A stretch of DNA of 64,000 bases from Clostridia bacterium (GTDB taxonomy: Bacteria > Bacillota > Clostridia > Christensenellales > Aristaeellaceae): positions 1 to 64,000 of the forward strand of contig JAFXRG010000041.1 in the NCBI GenBank assembly GCA_017526525.1, given 5' to 3'. Shown here one piece after another: positions 1 to 8,579 of the stretch. The notes under the pieces are model-generated. The model saw nothing but the letters and a program-made list of their open reading frames with translations. It searched no databases and was not told the DNA's origin. Position numbers and translations under genes: made by a program. Positions within the stretch are counted from its first letter, which is position 1. Each line of letters begins with the position of its first letter.

Positions 1-1
1 C

Positions 2-340
2 TTTGAGGAGCGGATCGCCCGCCTGGTGAATACAGTTTCCATCAGCCTGACCGCGCGGAATGAACAGGGCCTGCTGGTGGGCGTGCTGTTCGGATTGACG
101 GATTACGCCTATTGGCTCTATATCACCGATCTGGGGGTGGACAGGGATTATACCCACCGGGGCATCGGCAAACGCCTGATGAAAACCGCGCATCAGCTGG
201 CCGGCGGAGAAAAGGACATCGCGGTGTATCTGATTGCCAACGAAAACGCCGTGCCCTTCTACGAAAAGTGCGGCATGAAAAGAGCCGACGATGTGATGAA
301 GTACAATCACATCGAATGGACGGAGTTCACAGTGACGTGA
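2..340 (+). CDS. GNAT family N-acetyltransferase (5' end outside window)
   Basis: C-terminal part of a GNAT acetyltransferase, which would move an acetyl group from acetyl-CoA to an amine; the substrate is unknown. The reading frame is open to the left edge, so the internal GTG at 26 is not taken as the start. The acetyl-CoA binding segment DLGVDRDYTHRGIGKRLM (motif A, with the Q/RxxGxG/A-type sequence RGIGKR) is clear, followed by the motif B region AVPFYEKCGM typical of the family. The final strands are complete and the stop is at 338-340. It is followed by the MerR regulator in the same direction after an 84-base gap that holds a separate promoter. Family assignment is firm. Confidence 0.88.
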   Translation, partial: FEERIARLVNTVSISLTARNEQGLLVGVLFGLTDYAYWLYITDLGVDRDYTHRGIGKRLMKTAHQLAGGEKDIAVYLIANENAVPFYEKCGMKRADDVMKYNHIEWTEFTVT

Positions 341-366
341 TTGCGCAAAAAAACTGGATTTGTCTC

Positions 367-397
367 TTGACTCTCCTCTACGGGGAGGCCCTATGAT
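367..397 (+). promoter_or_regulatory. MerR-type promoter with 19-bp spacer
   Basis: TTGACT (367-372) and TATGAT (392-397) are separated by 19 bp. The spacer carries the inverted repeat CTCC-N7-GGAG (373-387). Over-long spacers with an embedded dyad are the hallmark of promoters twisted into an active shape by MerR-family activators. Predicted start is near 404, just ahead of the purine-rich ribosome site and the ATG at 425, so autoregulation by the next gene is likely. Confidence 0.75.
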
Positions 398-424
398 GAG
401 CGCTGAGGAGAGGAGGCTGACGGC

Positions 425-1252
425 ATGCTGAAGATCGGTGAATTCTCCAAACTGTCACACCTGACGGTGAAGGCCCTTCGGTTTTATGAGAAGGAGTGCA
501 TCCTGCTTCCGGCGTCCACGGACAGATGGACAGGATACCGTCTTTATGAAACCGCCCAGCTGGAAGCGGCCGCAAGCGTCAAAGCCTACAGGCAGCTCGG
601 ACTGTCCATCGAAGAGATCAGGGCAATCCAGGCCGGGGCCGATGTCAGGCAGCTCCTGACCGAAAAGGCCAAAGCGCTGACTGAAGAAAAGCGCGTGATC
701 GACAGCCGTCTCTCCATCATACATCATATACTGGAGGACAGAGAGATGAGGTATCAGGTTACAGAAAAAACGATTCCGGAGATGATCGTGTACTCTTCCG
801 AAACCGTGCTGGCTCAGCACATGGACATCATGCGATGGATCCCCTCAGTCGGGGAGGAATGCCTGAGACTGAACCCGGGAATGAAGTGCGCCGACCCGCC
901 CTATGAATTCTGCGAATTCCTGGACGGGGAGTACCGGGAGACGGACGTGAAGATTCGCCACAGCGAAGCAGTAACCTCTGCGGGAAAAGAAAACGACCAA
1001 ATCAACTTCCGCCGACTGCCTGCCGCGAAGGTGCTGAGCGTCTTTCACAAAGGATCCTATGATAGTATCGGTGAAGCCTATGCCTTCATCATGCGGTATG
1101 CGGAGCAGAACGGCTTTCACGCAGCTGGACCGGCACGGGAATGCTACATCGATGGTATCTGGAACAAGGAATCGGAAGAAGATTGGTTGACCGAGATCCA
1201 ATTGCCGGTTGAGCAACAGATTCCAGTATGTCGAGATCATAGTAATTCGTAA
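425..1252 (+). CDS. MerR family regulator with GyrI-like effector domain
   Basis: Transcriptional regulator of 275 residues. Residues 1-70 form the winged helix DNA-binding domain, starting MLKIGEFSKLSHLTVKALR and continuing with FYEKECILLPA and the wing sequence TGYRLYE. Residues about 75-115 form the dimerising helix, and about 120-270 resemble the GyrI-like (AraC_E_bind) small-molecule binding fold, as in BmrR-type multidrug sensors. The start is supported by a purine-rich ribosome binding site (gaggagaggagg) ending about 8 bases upstream and by the MerR-style promoter before it. No efflux gene follows, so the target may be its own promoter or lie elsewhere. Family call is firm; the ligand is unknown. 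Confidence 0.9.
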   Translation: MLKIGEFSKLSHLTVKALRFYEKECILLPASTDRWTGYRLYETAQLEAAASVKAYRQLGLSIEEIRAIQAGADVRQLLTEKAKALTEEKRVIDSRLSIIHHILEDREMRYQVTEKTIPEMIVYSSETVLAQHMDIMRWIPSVGEECLRLNPGMKCADPPYEFCEFLDGEYRETDVKIRHSEAVTSAGKENDQINFRRLPAAKVLSVFHKGSYDSIGEAYAFIMRYAEQNGFHAAGPARECYIDGIWNKESEEDWLTEIQLPVEQQIPVCRDHSNS

Positions 1253-1398
1253 AGCTGGAATTCTGTTTGCCATAATGGAATTCCAGTAATATATAGTTCT
1301 GTACACATGCAAATTGGAGCTGAGAAAAAAGGAGAAAGCAATTATTGGCTTTCTGCTTTATAGGCGAACGATCTACTACCGATAACTTAAAAGAAAGA

Positions 1399-1439
1399 CG
1401 CTGGAAAGTGACTTGAAATAAGCACTTCCCAGCGTTTTT
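1399..1439 (+). terminator. Rho-independent terminator after MerR gene
   Basis: Twelve-base arms (1399-1410 and 1423-1434, one mismatch) with a 12-base loop are followed by TTTTT. It lies about 150 bases after the MerR stop. Confidence 0.75.
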
Positions 1440-1864
1440 CTTTGATTAGAAGATGGATTTGGGAGGAGGATTGCTAACCATTCTGCAAATTCCTTTCGCT
1501 TCTGTTAGAAAAACCATTATTTTCTGCTTTCTGCATATGCGGCGGACGGTAAGAAAAAACCATGCAAGTGTGAGCATACCGAAAAAATGGCGTCATATAA
1601 GGTTTTCGCGAGTTTCGCTGTGCGATCAGATGAGCTCGGTTCTGAGGCACGTCCAAACAACAGTCGGAAATGAATGTGTATGACGAAAACTCTAAGAAAT
1701 TATATGTTTAGGTTATCAATAACGCAAACTTGACAATTTCTTTGGTTCACTAAAAGGCGTTATGAAAAAAACCGGTATGGTTTATGATCACAGCTCCTCC
1801 TGCGCAAAGAATGACGAAGTGCTGTATTTGAGTCGGACGTTTACGTGTTCCGGCTCCCTTGATT
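1440..1864. other. Gene-poor AT-rich stretch
   Basis: Only short ORFs without recognisable similarity occur here, on either strand. Base composition is lower in GC than the flanking genes. No hairpin with a T run was seen that could end the minus-strand operon at 1865. I see no convincing gene in it. Confidence 0.5.
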
Positions 1865-3214
1865 TCAGCCTTCCGCGTTCAGAACGCAGGTCATGATCCC
1901 GCCTGCCGGAAGCGAAACCGGGTAGCAGTTTCCTTCTATCCGCAGGGTCAGGCGTTCTTCCGTTTTTCCCGGATTGAGCAGGACAGCGGCGACGCTGCCG
2001 TCCGGATTCTGCGCGGCCGTCGCTTCAATCCGGTCCGAAAACCGGCTGACGCCCAGCCGCACTGCCCCGGGACGGATGTGACGGGAGAAATGGCCGATAT
2101 AATCCAGCGAAAGCTTTTTGTGCAGCCGGCGCTCCGCGGTGTCGTACATCATGGGCGCGTCGCAGTAATTGCCCACATGGTTGGGGCCGCCTTTTTCATC
2201 GAGCAGCAGGTTCCAGTCGATAAGCGTGTCCGCGCCGGCGTTGAGGTCGCCGATATACTCATGGGCATACTTGACGGCGCCCGTCAGCTCCGCTCCGGTT
2301 CCCCATATGGAGTGCTCCACGCAGCCTTCGGTGAAAACGAGGCGCTTTCCGGGGAAGCTCCGGGCGGTCATCTCCAGGTTCTCAAAATGGTCGCCGGCGT
2401 ACCAGTGGAACGCCACACCGCCGACGGCGGCCTTCATGAAATCATCGTTCATAACCTCGAGGGCGCGGTCCTGCGCCCTTTCCTTGTTGTGGTCCCAGAT
2501 CAGCAGGTCCAGCCGCCGGTCCAGGCCGCTGCGCTGCAGGGCGGGCAGCAGGTGACGGCGGATAAACTCCCTTTCCTGTTCGCCGGTATAGACGCAGCTG
2601 TCCCAGGTCTGCACCGCGTTGGGCTCGTTCTGAACGGAGAGCAGGCGGACGTCCATGCCGGTTTCGATGCAGTGAAGCGCATAGCGGCAGATGTATTCCG
2701 CCCACAGCGGCGCGAATTCCGGCCGCAGGGATCCGCCGTGCACCCGGCTTCCGTTGGTTTTCATCCAGGCCGGCGGGGTCCAGGGCGTCAGCATCATCTG
2801 CAGCGGGTGTCCGGCGGCTTTTTCCGCGTCGCGCAGCATGGGCAGGATATACTTTTCGCCCCGGGCATAATCCATGTGTTCCAGCCCGATGTCCTCCGGA
2901 TCATTGTCTGCCGCGTACATTTCCGTTGAAAAGTCGCAGCTGTCGATGGAGGTGCGTCCCCAGGCGTATCCCATCTCCGAGGGATCAAAGTAGGTGCGGA
3001 TCACGTCCTGCCGGTCCTTTTCGTCCATCCGGGAATAGACGTATCCCGCTGCGTCCGTAAACGCGCCGCCGAAGCCGCGGATTGTCTGGAAGCGGGCCTG
3101 CGGGTAAACGGTTACGAGGTTCATTTCCGCGTTCCTGAGCGATTCATCCGCCCGGATGATTTTCCGCTCTGTTATTTTCTGATCCCGGTCCATGCCGGTG
3201 ATGTATGTAATCAT
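1865..3214 (-). CDS. GH30 family glycoside hydrolase, cytoplasmic
   Basis: Retaining beta-glycosidase of 449 residues in the GH30 clan, which includes beta-glucosylceramidase-like, endo-beta-1,6-glucanase and beta-xylosidase or fucosidase activities. It shows the family start GFGGAFTDAAG (residues 48-58), TPWTPPAWMKTN (143-154), the acid/base Glu197 in SVQNEPNA and the nucleophile Glu296 in VFTEGCVE. A C-terminal beta domain from about 375 ends the protein. There is no signal peptide, so it should act on imported oligosaccharides. It is the last gene of the LacI-controlled operon, 36 bases after the LacI gene. Beta-1,6- or beta-1,3-linked glucosides are plausible substrates; that is inference. 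Confidence 0.92.
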   Translation of the reverse strand: MITYITGMDRDQKITERKIIRADESLRNAEMNLVTVYPQARFQTIRGFGGAFTDAAGYVYSRMDEKDRQDVIRTYFDPSEMGYAWGRTSIDSCDFSTEMYAADNDPEDIGLEHMDYARGEKYILPMLRDAEKAAGHPLQMMLTPWTPPAWMKTNGSRVHGGSLRPEFAPLWAEYICRYALHCIETGMDVRLLSVQNEPNAVQTWDSCVYTGEQEREFIRRHLLPALQRSGLDRRLDLLIWDHNKERAQDRALEVMNDDFMKAAVGGVAFHWYAGDHFENLEMTARSFPGKRLVFTEGCVEHSIWGTGAELTGAVKYAHEYIGDLNAGADTLIDWNLLLDEKGGPNHVGNYCDAPMMYDTAERRLHKKLSLDYIGHFSRHIRPGAVRLGVSRFSDRIEATAAQNPDGSVAAVLLNPGKTEERLTLRIEGNCYPVSLPAGGIMTCVLNAEG

Positions 3215-3250
3215 GATCTGTTCCTTTGCCGGCCTTCTGCCGGTCTTTTT

Positions 3251-4249
3251 TTATTTTCCTTTGGCGATGGCGGTGGATTTGCGCACCACCAGAACCCCCT
3301 CCTGGATCAGCAGGCGTCCGGATTCGCCCCGGATCAGCCGCAGCACCTCTTCCGCGGCGCGGGTGCCGATCAGCTGGAACTGCGTACGGATCGTGGTCAG
3401 GGGCGGGCTGATATATTCGCACAGGGTGATATCGTCGCATCCCATGACGCTGACGTCCTCCGGGATACGGTATCCCATTTCGGTAATCGCGGAGATGCAG
3501 CCGATGGCGCTCAGGTCGTTCGCGGCGAAAATGGCGTCCGGCAGCGGATTGCCTTCCCGCAGGTATTTCCGCATTTCCCGGTACGCGGCCGGCCGTTCGA
3601 ATTTACCCTCGAGCATGCGGACGTCCTTCCGGCTGATCCCGTGCTTTTCGAGTCCCGCCAGAAAGCCCTCGCAGCGCATTTCCGAGTCATAGTTGCCCGA
3701 AAGGCCGAAAATATGCATCAGCTTCCGCATGCCCAGGCCGTACAGGTAATCCGCGGCCATTTCCCCCTGCTTCCGGGATTCAAAAAGGATGCCGGAAGCA
3801 TGCGGGCCCTTCAGGTTCATGGACAGGAAAACCAGGGGACAGTCGCCGGCGATCATCTCCCTCGCGTCCTCCTCGTTCACCGCGTCCCAGAAGATCACGG
3901 CGCCGTCCATGGAATGGTCCAGCAGCTTGGAGCGGATGGATTCGATATCGGAAACGATGCAGATATGCAGTTCATATCCGCTGGAACGGCAGACCTGGTT
4001 CATGCTGTCCGCCAGGATACCGTAGAAATCTCCTGTCATGGCGTTGACAAACAGGCCGATGGTCTTGCTCTGCCTGGAGCGGAGGCGTTTGCCGGCGGCG
4101 TTGGGCACGTAGGCGAGGCGCCGGGCCGCTTCAAAGATCGCCTCCCGGGTCGCGGGGCGGACGATCTCCGGATTGTTCATTGCGTTGGAGGCGGTTGCCA
4201 CCGAAACGCCGGCTTCCCGCGCCACATCCTTGATGGTTGCTTTCTTCAA
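3251..4249 (-). CDS. LacI family transcriptional repressor
   Basis: Regulator of 332 residues. The N-terminal helix-turn-helix and hinge helix (residues 3-48, with VSVATASNAMNN as recognition helix region) are followed by the periplasmic-binding-protein-like effector domain (about 60-330). It lies inside the operon between GH5 and GH30, and probable LacI operators with the core AAACGTTT occur at the operon promoter and before GH5. That points to local repression relieved by a sugar. The effector is unknown, but the neighbours suggest a beta-glucoside. The family is certain; the target set is inferred from operator position. Confidence 0.93.
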   Translation of the reverse strand: MKKATIKDVAREAGVSVATASNAMNNPEIVRPATREAIFEAARRLAYVPNAAGKRLRSRQSKTIGLFVNAMTGDFYGILADSMNQVCRSSGYELHICIVSDIESIRSKLLDHSMDGAVIFWDAVNEEDAREMIAGDCPLVFLSMNLKGPHASGILFESRKQGEMAADYLYGLGMRKLMHIFGLSGNYDSEMRCEGFLAGLEKHGISRKDVRMLEGKFERPAAYREMRKYLREGNPLPDAIFAANDLSAIGCISAITEMGYRIPEDVSVMGCDDITLCEYISPPLTTIRTQFQLIGTRAAEEVLRLIRGESGRLLIQEGVLVVRKSTAIAKGK

Positions 4250-4274
4250 TGGGGTCTCCTTTCTTTCGGCCGGT

Positions 4275-5903
4275 TTACGGAACGGGGCAGATCAGCAGCC
4301 GCTTAATGCAGGCGCAGCCGGACAGCACCGTCAGACGCAGCTCGCACTGGTCAGCGGTGTAGAGATGCATACCGGACAGCAGCTGCGTGCCGCGGTAGCC
4401 GCTCAGGTCGAACGCGCTCAGGAGCATCCCGTTCTGCCGGATCTCCAGGCGGGAGGGCGTTTCCGCCTCGCACTCGATCTCCAGGCGGATGCTGGTGGTC
4501 ACGTCATAGACGGTATACTGGGCCCACTCGTTTTCGTGCAGGCGCAGCAGCGCCGTCCGCCAGGGACCGTCAAAGTAAAAGGCCTTCTGCCATTCCTCCG
4601 CTCCCTGGACGATCTCCATGCCGGTGCCTTTCCGATAGCAGCCATCGGGATGCGGCGCCTCCCGGTGATAGCTTTCGTTTTCGCCCGGCAGCTCGTCAAA
4701 ATCCGTTCCCCGGATTTCGCACCCCGGAATCCGCAGGATATGGGCCTGCAGGCCGCTGTTGATCCGGCAGTTTTCCGTCCGGATGTTCTGCAGCAGCTGG
4801 GTGAAGATCTGCTGCGCCTTTTCGTAGGACGGCTGCATGCCGCCGGCGAGGAAGGTGCGGAGCAGGTGCCATTCCGCCGGCTCCGCGAAGGAGCAGGGGG
4901 AATTGTCGCATTCGATCTTCTTCCAGGGCCAGAGGGTCACGCTGATGCCGTAGCGGAACGCCAGCGGGATCATGGCGGAGAACCAGGCCATGGTGTTCTC
5001 TCCCGTTTCTCCCAGCCACAGGGGGACGTTCAGCTTCTCCGAAACCTCCAGGTAGGGGCGCAGGGAGCTGATGTCCGGCGGGCAGCCGTAGCGGTGGAAG
5101 TGAAGGACCATATTGTCATCGTACACATGGTCGAAAATATCTGTGTCCGCCGCCCAGTGGGGGCCTTCCAGCGCGACAAGGTGGTTTTCGTCGTGGCGGC
5201 GGATCCGTTCGATGGCCTGCGCGTAGAATTCCCGCAGGCAGGGAATGCAGGCGTCCAGGTCGGTATCCCCGGGGAAGCGCGGCGGCCGGATCGGCTCGTT
5301 CAGCAGGTCGTATCCGCCCACGATCCACCGCCCGGCGTACCGGCGGGCGATTTCCTCCCACAGGTCCAGCCCACAGGCAAACTGCGCTTCGTCGATAAAC
5401 AGGCGGCACAGGTCGTCCGCCGAATCGTCAATGTTTGCGCCGGTCTGTCCGCCTGGCGCGGCGTGCAGGTCGATAAAGGCGTACAGGCCGTATTTCTCGC
5501 ACCACTCCAGCAGCCGGTCCAACAGCCGGAAGCCTTCCTCCCGGAAGCGCGGCCGGGGCCCTTCCTCCAGGAAGAGCCGGGAAGCAATCGGTACGCGCAG
5601 CGAGTTGCAGCCCATCTCCGCCATCAGGGCGATGTCTGCCTCGGTGATGTACTGGTCCCGGAAATGGGTCCAGAAGCGCTCCGCGAATTTATCTCCCGTC
5701 AGGGTGCGGACGGTTTGCTCGATCCGGCGCGGGCGGTCAAACTGCGGGTTTCCGTCAAAGCCCCACATGTATCCCTCGCACAGCAGCCAGTTGCCAAGGC
5801 CCCAGCCCAACAGCAGCACCCGCTCCTCCCGCCCGTTCCGCAGCTCCGTTCCGGCGGCGTGCAGGAAACCGGAAACACGGGAGCGTTCAATTGCCTTCTT
5901 CAT
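4275..5903 (-). CDS. GH5 family glycoside hydrolase with C-terminal beta domain
   Basis: Cytoplasmic retaining glycosidase of 542 residues. The TIM barrel occupies about residues 25-345, with SLRVPIASRLF (101-111), IDLHAAPGGQTG (144-155), acid/base Glu203 in YDLLNEP and nucleophile Glu299 in WLGETGEN. The pattern resembles exo-beta-1,3-glucanase-like GH5 members. Residues about 410-542 form a beta-rich domain like carbohydrate-binding modules of the CBM6/35 type. No signal peptide is present. It begins 179 bases after the binding-protein gene. A perfect LacI-type palindrome lies 26 bases upstream of the start, so it may have its own regulated promoter. Exact specificity cannot be read from sequence. 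Confidence 0.9.
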   Translation of the reverse strand: MKKAIERSRVSGFLHAAGTELRNGREERVLLLGWGLGNWLLCEGYMWGFDGNPQFDRPRRIEQTVRTLTGDKFAERFWTHFRDQYITEADIALMAEMGCNSLRVPIASRLFLEEGPRPRFREEGFRLLDRLLEWCEKYGLYAFIDLHAAPGGQTGANIDDSADDLCRLFIDEAQFACGLDLWEEIARRYAGRWIVGGYDLLNEPIRPPRFPGDTDLDACIPCLREFYAQAIERIRRHDENHLVALEGPHWAADTDIFDHVYDDNMVLHFHRYGCPPDISSLRPYLEVSEKLNVPLWLGETGENTMAWFSAMIPLAFRYGISVTLWPWKKIECDNSPCSFAEPAEWHLLRTFLAGGMQPSYEKAQQIFTQLLQNIRTENCRINSGLQAHILRIPGCEIRGTDFDELPGENESYHREAPHPDGCYRKGTGMEIVQGAEEWQKAFYFDGPWRTALLRLHENEWAQYTVYDVTTSIRLEIECEAETPSRLEIRQNGMLLSAFDLSGYRGTQLLSGMHLYTADQCELRLTVLSGCACIKRLLICPVP

Positions 5904-5928
5904 ATTACTTACCCCCGGCAGGACAGAT

Positions 5929-5940
5929 TAAAACGTTTTA
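5929..5940. promoter_or_regulatory. LacI-type operator before GH5
   Basis: TAAAACGTTTTA is a perfect 12-bp palindrome 26 bases upstream of the GH5 start. It shares its core with the two sites at the head of the operon. A LacI-family operator is the best reading, from family knowledge plus position. Confidence 0.75.
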
Positions 5941-6030
5941 CAGAAAACCTTACCATACTCCGGTTAAAATCCGCAAGTTTTTCAACTGATCTTTTTATCA
6001 GGATGTTTTTTCGTATCCGATTTTTCCGGA

Positions 6031-6060
6031 ACGGGCCGGAGGGAATTCCCTCCGGCCCGT
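6031..6060 (-). other. Strong mRNA hairpin after the sugar-binding protein gene
   Basis: A 30-bp perfect palindrome with 13-base arms (acgggccggaggg and complement) around AATT lies 23 bases after the binding-protein stop. On the minus strand it is followed by an A-rich, not T-rich, stretch, so it is not a classical terminator. It could protect the upstream message from exonucleases or mark a processing site, raising binding-protein levels above the downstream enzymes. Confidence 0.7.
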
Positions 6061-6082
6061 GAAAACCCGTTTTCCGGCTGGA

Positions 6083-7600
6083 TTACTGATAGTTGTATTC
6101 GGCGCAGTAGTCCGCCCACTGTTCTTTGAAACCTTCGCGGCAAGCTTCGAGTCCGGCTTCGGTTACCTTGGCGCGGAACTCTTCGACCGCGGCGTCCACA
6201 TCGCTGACCAGGCCGGCCTGCAGGGGCGCGAGGTACTGGCGCAGCACGTTACCGACAGCGGCGCGCTCGGCGGAGTATTCGGTGTAGTCTTCGGTGAAGC
6301 CGTCCCAGATGTTGACGTTCGGCCATTTGGTCTTTTCGCCCAGCGCGGCGTACTTGTCAAACATCGCCTGCAGGGCCACGTCGGTGGGCTGCTTGAGCTT
6401 GAACTCGTTGACGCGCAGGTTCCAGGTGTTGAAGCCTTCATAGGGGAAGGCTTCGTCCAGGTTCACATAGAAGCCGTTCTCGTCCAGCTCGTAGTGTTTG
6501 CCTTCGATGCCGCACTGCACCAGGCGGTTCATGGTTTCGTCCGTCATGATGTAGTTCAGGACCATCATGCAGCGTTCCGGATACTTTGAGGAGCGCAGGA
6601 TGGCGGTGCCGTTCTGGGTGGCGTGTCCGGGATAGATGACGCCGGTGTTCTCGCCGTAGGCGATGTAGGCGCTTTCCCATTCGGGATGATCCTTGGCGAA
6701 GCTGTTCGCGGAGGAAATCTGCTTGTTGGGGTTCATGCCGGCCACTTCAGCGACGGCCAGGCCGTTGTCATAGGCTTCGTTGTCGTTGGTGTCGCTCAGC
6801 GCGCTCTTGGACCAGAAGCCCTGATCCGCCCAGGATTTGAACATTTTGCAGTCCGTGACGAAGTCATCGGAGAACCAGTAGTCGTACACTTCGGAGGGAG
6901 TGTCGTAATTGGCGGTCAGGCCGTAGGGCATGCCGAAAGGCGCGACCCAGGGATACTTGGCAGCCAGCAGATAAGCCGTGTCAAAGCCGATGGACAGGCT
7001 GGAGGCGGATTCGGTGTTGGTGGGGCGCAGCAGTCCCTGGCTGGGATCGGCCGCCTGGATGCCCTTCAGGTACGCTTCGATGTTTTCGAGGGTGTCCGGA
7101 TAGGGCAGCTCGTACTTCGCGCGCAGATCCTCGCGGTACTTGATGCCCAGGCACACGTATTCCGGCCACAGGTTCGGGATGCAGTACAGTTCGCCGTTCA
7201 CGCGGCACATGTTCAGCATGCCTTCGCCGCACAGCGCCTTCAGTTCGGCGCCGTAGGTATCCAGCAGCCCGTCCATTTCCAGGAAGGCGCCGTTGTTGGC
7301 ATTCAGGCCGTAGTTCTCCCAGTTGGCGACGTAGATCAGGTCGGCGCCGGCGGAGATCAGGGTGTTGTTGTACTTGAGGTTGAAGTCGGTCCAGGTGGAG
7401 AACTGGAAGTCGATGGTCGCGTTGAATTTTTCCTTCAGGATTGCGTTGATGGCGTCTTCGACAGCCGCTTCGTCCTTAGGCGCGTCGCCCATCACGTAGA
7501 AGACCAGGTTGGCCTCCTCGTTCATGTCGTCCGCGGCAGCCCAGCCTGCGGCCGACAGGCACAGAATCAGGGCAAGCACAATACTCAGCAGTTTCTTCAT
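6083..7600 (-). CDS. ABC transporter sugar-binding protein (LplA/DUF3502 type)
   Basis: Extracellular solute-binding protein family 1 member of 505 residues, with a signal peptide (about residues 1-23, cut after GWAAA). The body fits the group paired with LplB/LplC permeases, which often carries a DUF3502-like C-terminus. It would capture an oligosaccharide outside the membrane and pass it to the two permeases encoded just upstream. The only Cys in the leader (LILCLS) does not fit a lipobox, so no lipid anchor is predicted. No ATPase is in the operon; as in many Firmicutes, a shared MsmK-like ATPase elsewhere would be needed. Confidence 0.9.
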   Translation of the reverse strand: MKKLLSIVLALILCLSAAGWAAADDMNEEANLVFYVMGDAPKDEAAVEDAINAILKEKFNATIDFQFSTWTDFNLKYNNTLISAGADLIYVANWENYGLNANNGAFLEMDGLLDTYGAELKALCGEGMLNMCRVNGELYCIPNLWPEYVCLGIKYREDLRAKYELPYPDTLENIEAYLKGIQAADPSQGLLRPTNTESASSLSIGFDTAYLLAAKYPWVAPFGMPYGLTANYDTPSEVYDYWFSDDFVTDCKMFKSWADQGFWSKSALSDTNDNEAYDNGLAVAEVAGMNPNKQISSANSFAKDHPEWESAYIAYGENTGVIYPGHATQNGTAILRSSKYPERCMMVLNYIMTDETMNRLVQCGIEGKHYELDENGFYVNLDEAFPYEGFNTWNLRVNEFKLKQPTDVALQAMFDKYAALGEKTKWPNVNIWDGFTEDYTEYSAERAAVGNVLRQYLAPLQAGLVSDVDAAVEEFRAKVTEAGLEACREGFKEQWADYCAEYNYQ

Positions 7601-7677
7601 GGGGTTATCCTCCTTTTTATTTATGATTCAGCCCCGAAGGGCGAAAATCCGTCTGTGGACAAATGCGTTTCTTCCTG

Positions 7678-8565
7678 TCAGCCCTTGACCGCGCCGACGG
7701 TGATGCCGCTGACGAAGTAGCGCTGAACGAATGGATACAGGATCAGGATCGGGCCGGTGGCCACCACGGACATGGCCAGCTTTACCGACTGGGTCGGCAG
7801 GTCGGCCGTGTTGATGTCCGCGTACTGGGCCATCTGGCGCATCGCCTGGGTCGAGTTGACCAGGTCGTACAGGTAGAACTGCAGGGACCAGGTTTTCGAG
7901 CTGGTCGAGAACATCGAGGAGCGGTACCAGTCGTTCCAGTAGCCCAGCGCCTGGAACAGGCCGACCGTGGCGAGCCCCGGCCCCAGCACCGGCAGCACGA
8001 TCCGCCAGAAGATCCGCCAGTGGCCCGCGCCGTCGATCTTGGCCGATTCCACAACCGCATCCGGAACCGCACCGACGATGAAGGTGCGCATCAGGATCAC
8101 CAGGAAGGGCGTGATCAGCGCGGGGAACCAGATGGCCAGGGTGGTTCCGCGGAGGTTCAGGACGTTGGCGTACATCAGGTACCAGGGAATCATGCCGCCG
8201 CCGAAGATCGTCGTGAAGTAGATCAGGAAGGAGACCTTGTTACGGTATTTGAATTCTTTCCGGGAAATCACGTAGGCCGTCAGGGTGATGATGATCAGGC
8301 CCAGGGCGGTGCCGATGAACGTATAGTAGAAGTTCATCTTGTAGGCCTGGAGGATATCCTCCGGCGTCTTGAAAATGGTGCCGTAGGCTTCCGCCGTGAA
8401 GCCGCGGGGCAGGAGGCTGAATCCGTTCCGGATGATTTCCTGGTTGCTGGTGAAGGAACCGGAAACAATCACGATGAACGGAAGCACACACAGGAGGGAA
8501 AGGATGGTCAGAAGGATGCCCTTGATGATGTCGAAGCCCCTTCCGGAGCGGTCCCGGATCTTCAT
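7678..8565 (-). CDS. Carbohydrate ABC transporter permease (LplC/YtcP type)
   Basis: Inner-membrane permease of 295 residues with six predicted membrane segments. The EAA loop that docks the ATPase is visible as ESAKIDGAGHWRIFWRIVLP. Length and sequence fit the LplC/YtcP group that pairs with LplB-like subunits for oligosaccharide uptake. It lies 14 bases after the first permease gene and 77 bases ahead of the binding-protein gene. The gene is ordinary for its family. Substrate is inferred only from the GH5 and GH30 neighbours. Confidence 0.92.
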   Translation of the reverse strand: MKIRDRSGRGFDIIKGILLTILSLLCVLPFIVIVSGSFTSNQEIIRNGFSLLPRGFTAEAYGTIFKTPEDILQAYKMNFYYTFIGTALGLIIITLTAYVISRKEFKYRNKVSFLIYFTTIFGGGMIPWYLMYANVLNLRGTTLAIWFPALITPFLVILMRTFIVGAVPDAVVESAKIDGAGHWRIFWRIVLPVLGPGLATVGLFQALGYWNDWYRSSMFSTSSKTWSLQFYLYDLVNSTQAMRQMAQYADINTADLPTQSVKLAMSVVATGPILILYPFVQRYFVSGITVGAVKG

Positions 8566-8579
8566 GTCGCCGCCTCCTC

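Noticed and set aside
1453-1683. Short ORFs in the AT-rich gap after the first MerR gene
   Set aside because: No ribosome site, no family similarity and competing frames on both strands.
6031-6060. Palindrome read as an intrinsic terminator
   Set aside because: Neither strand has a T run after it, and the operon continues with GH5 in the same direction; kept as an mRNA hairpin instead.
4173-6062. A long plus-strand reading frame of 629 codons opposite the GH5 and LacI genes
   Set aside because: It is the antisense shadow of well-supported genes, has no family similarity, and arises from the high GC content at third codon positions.
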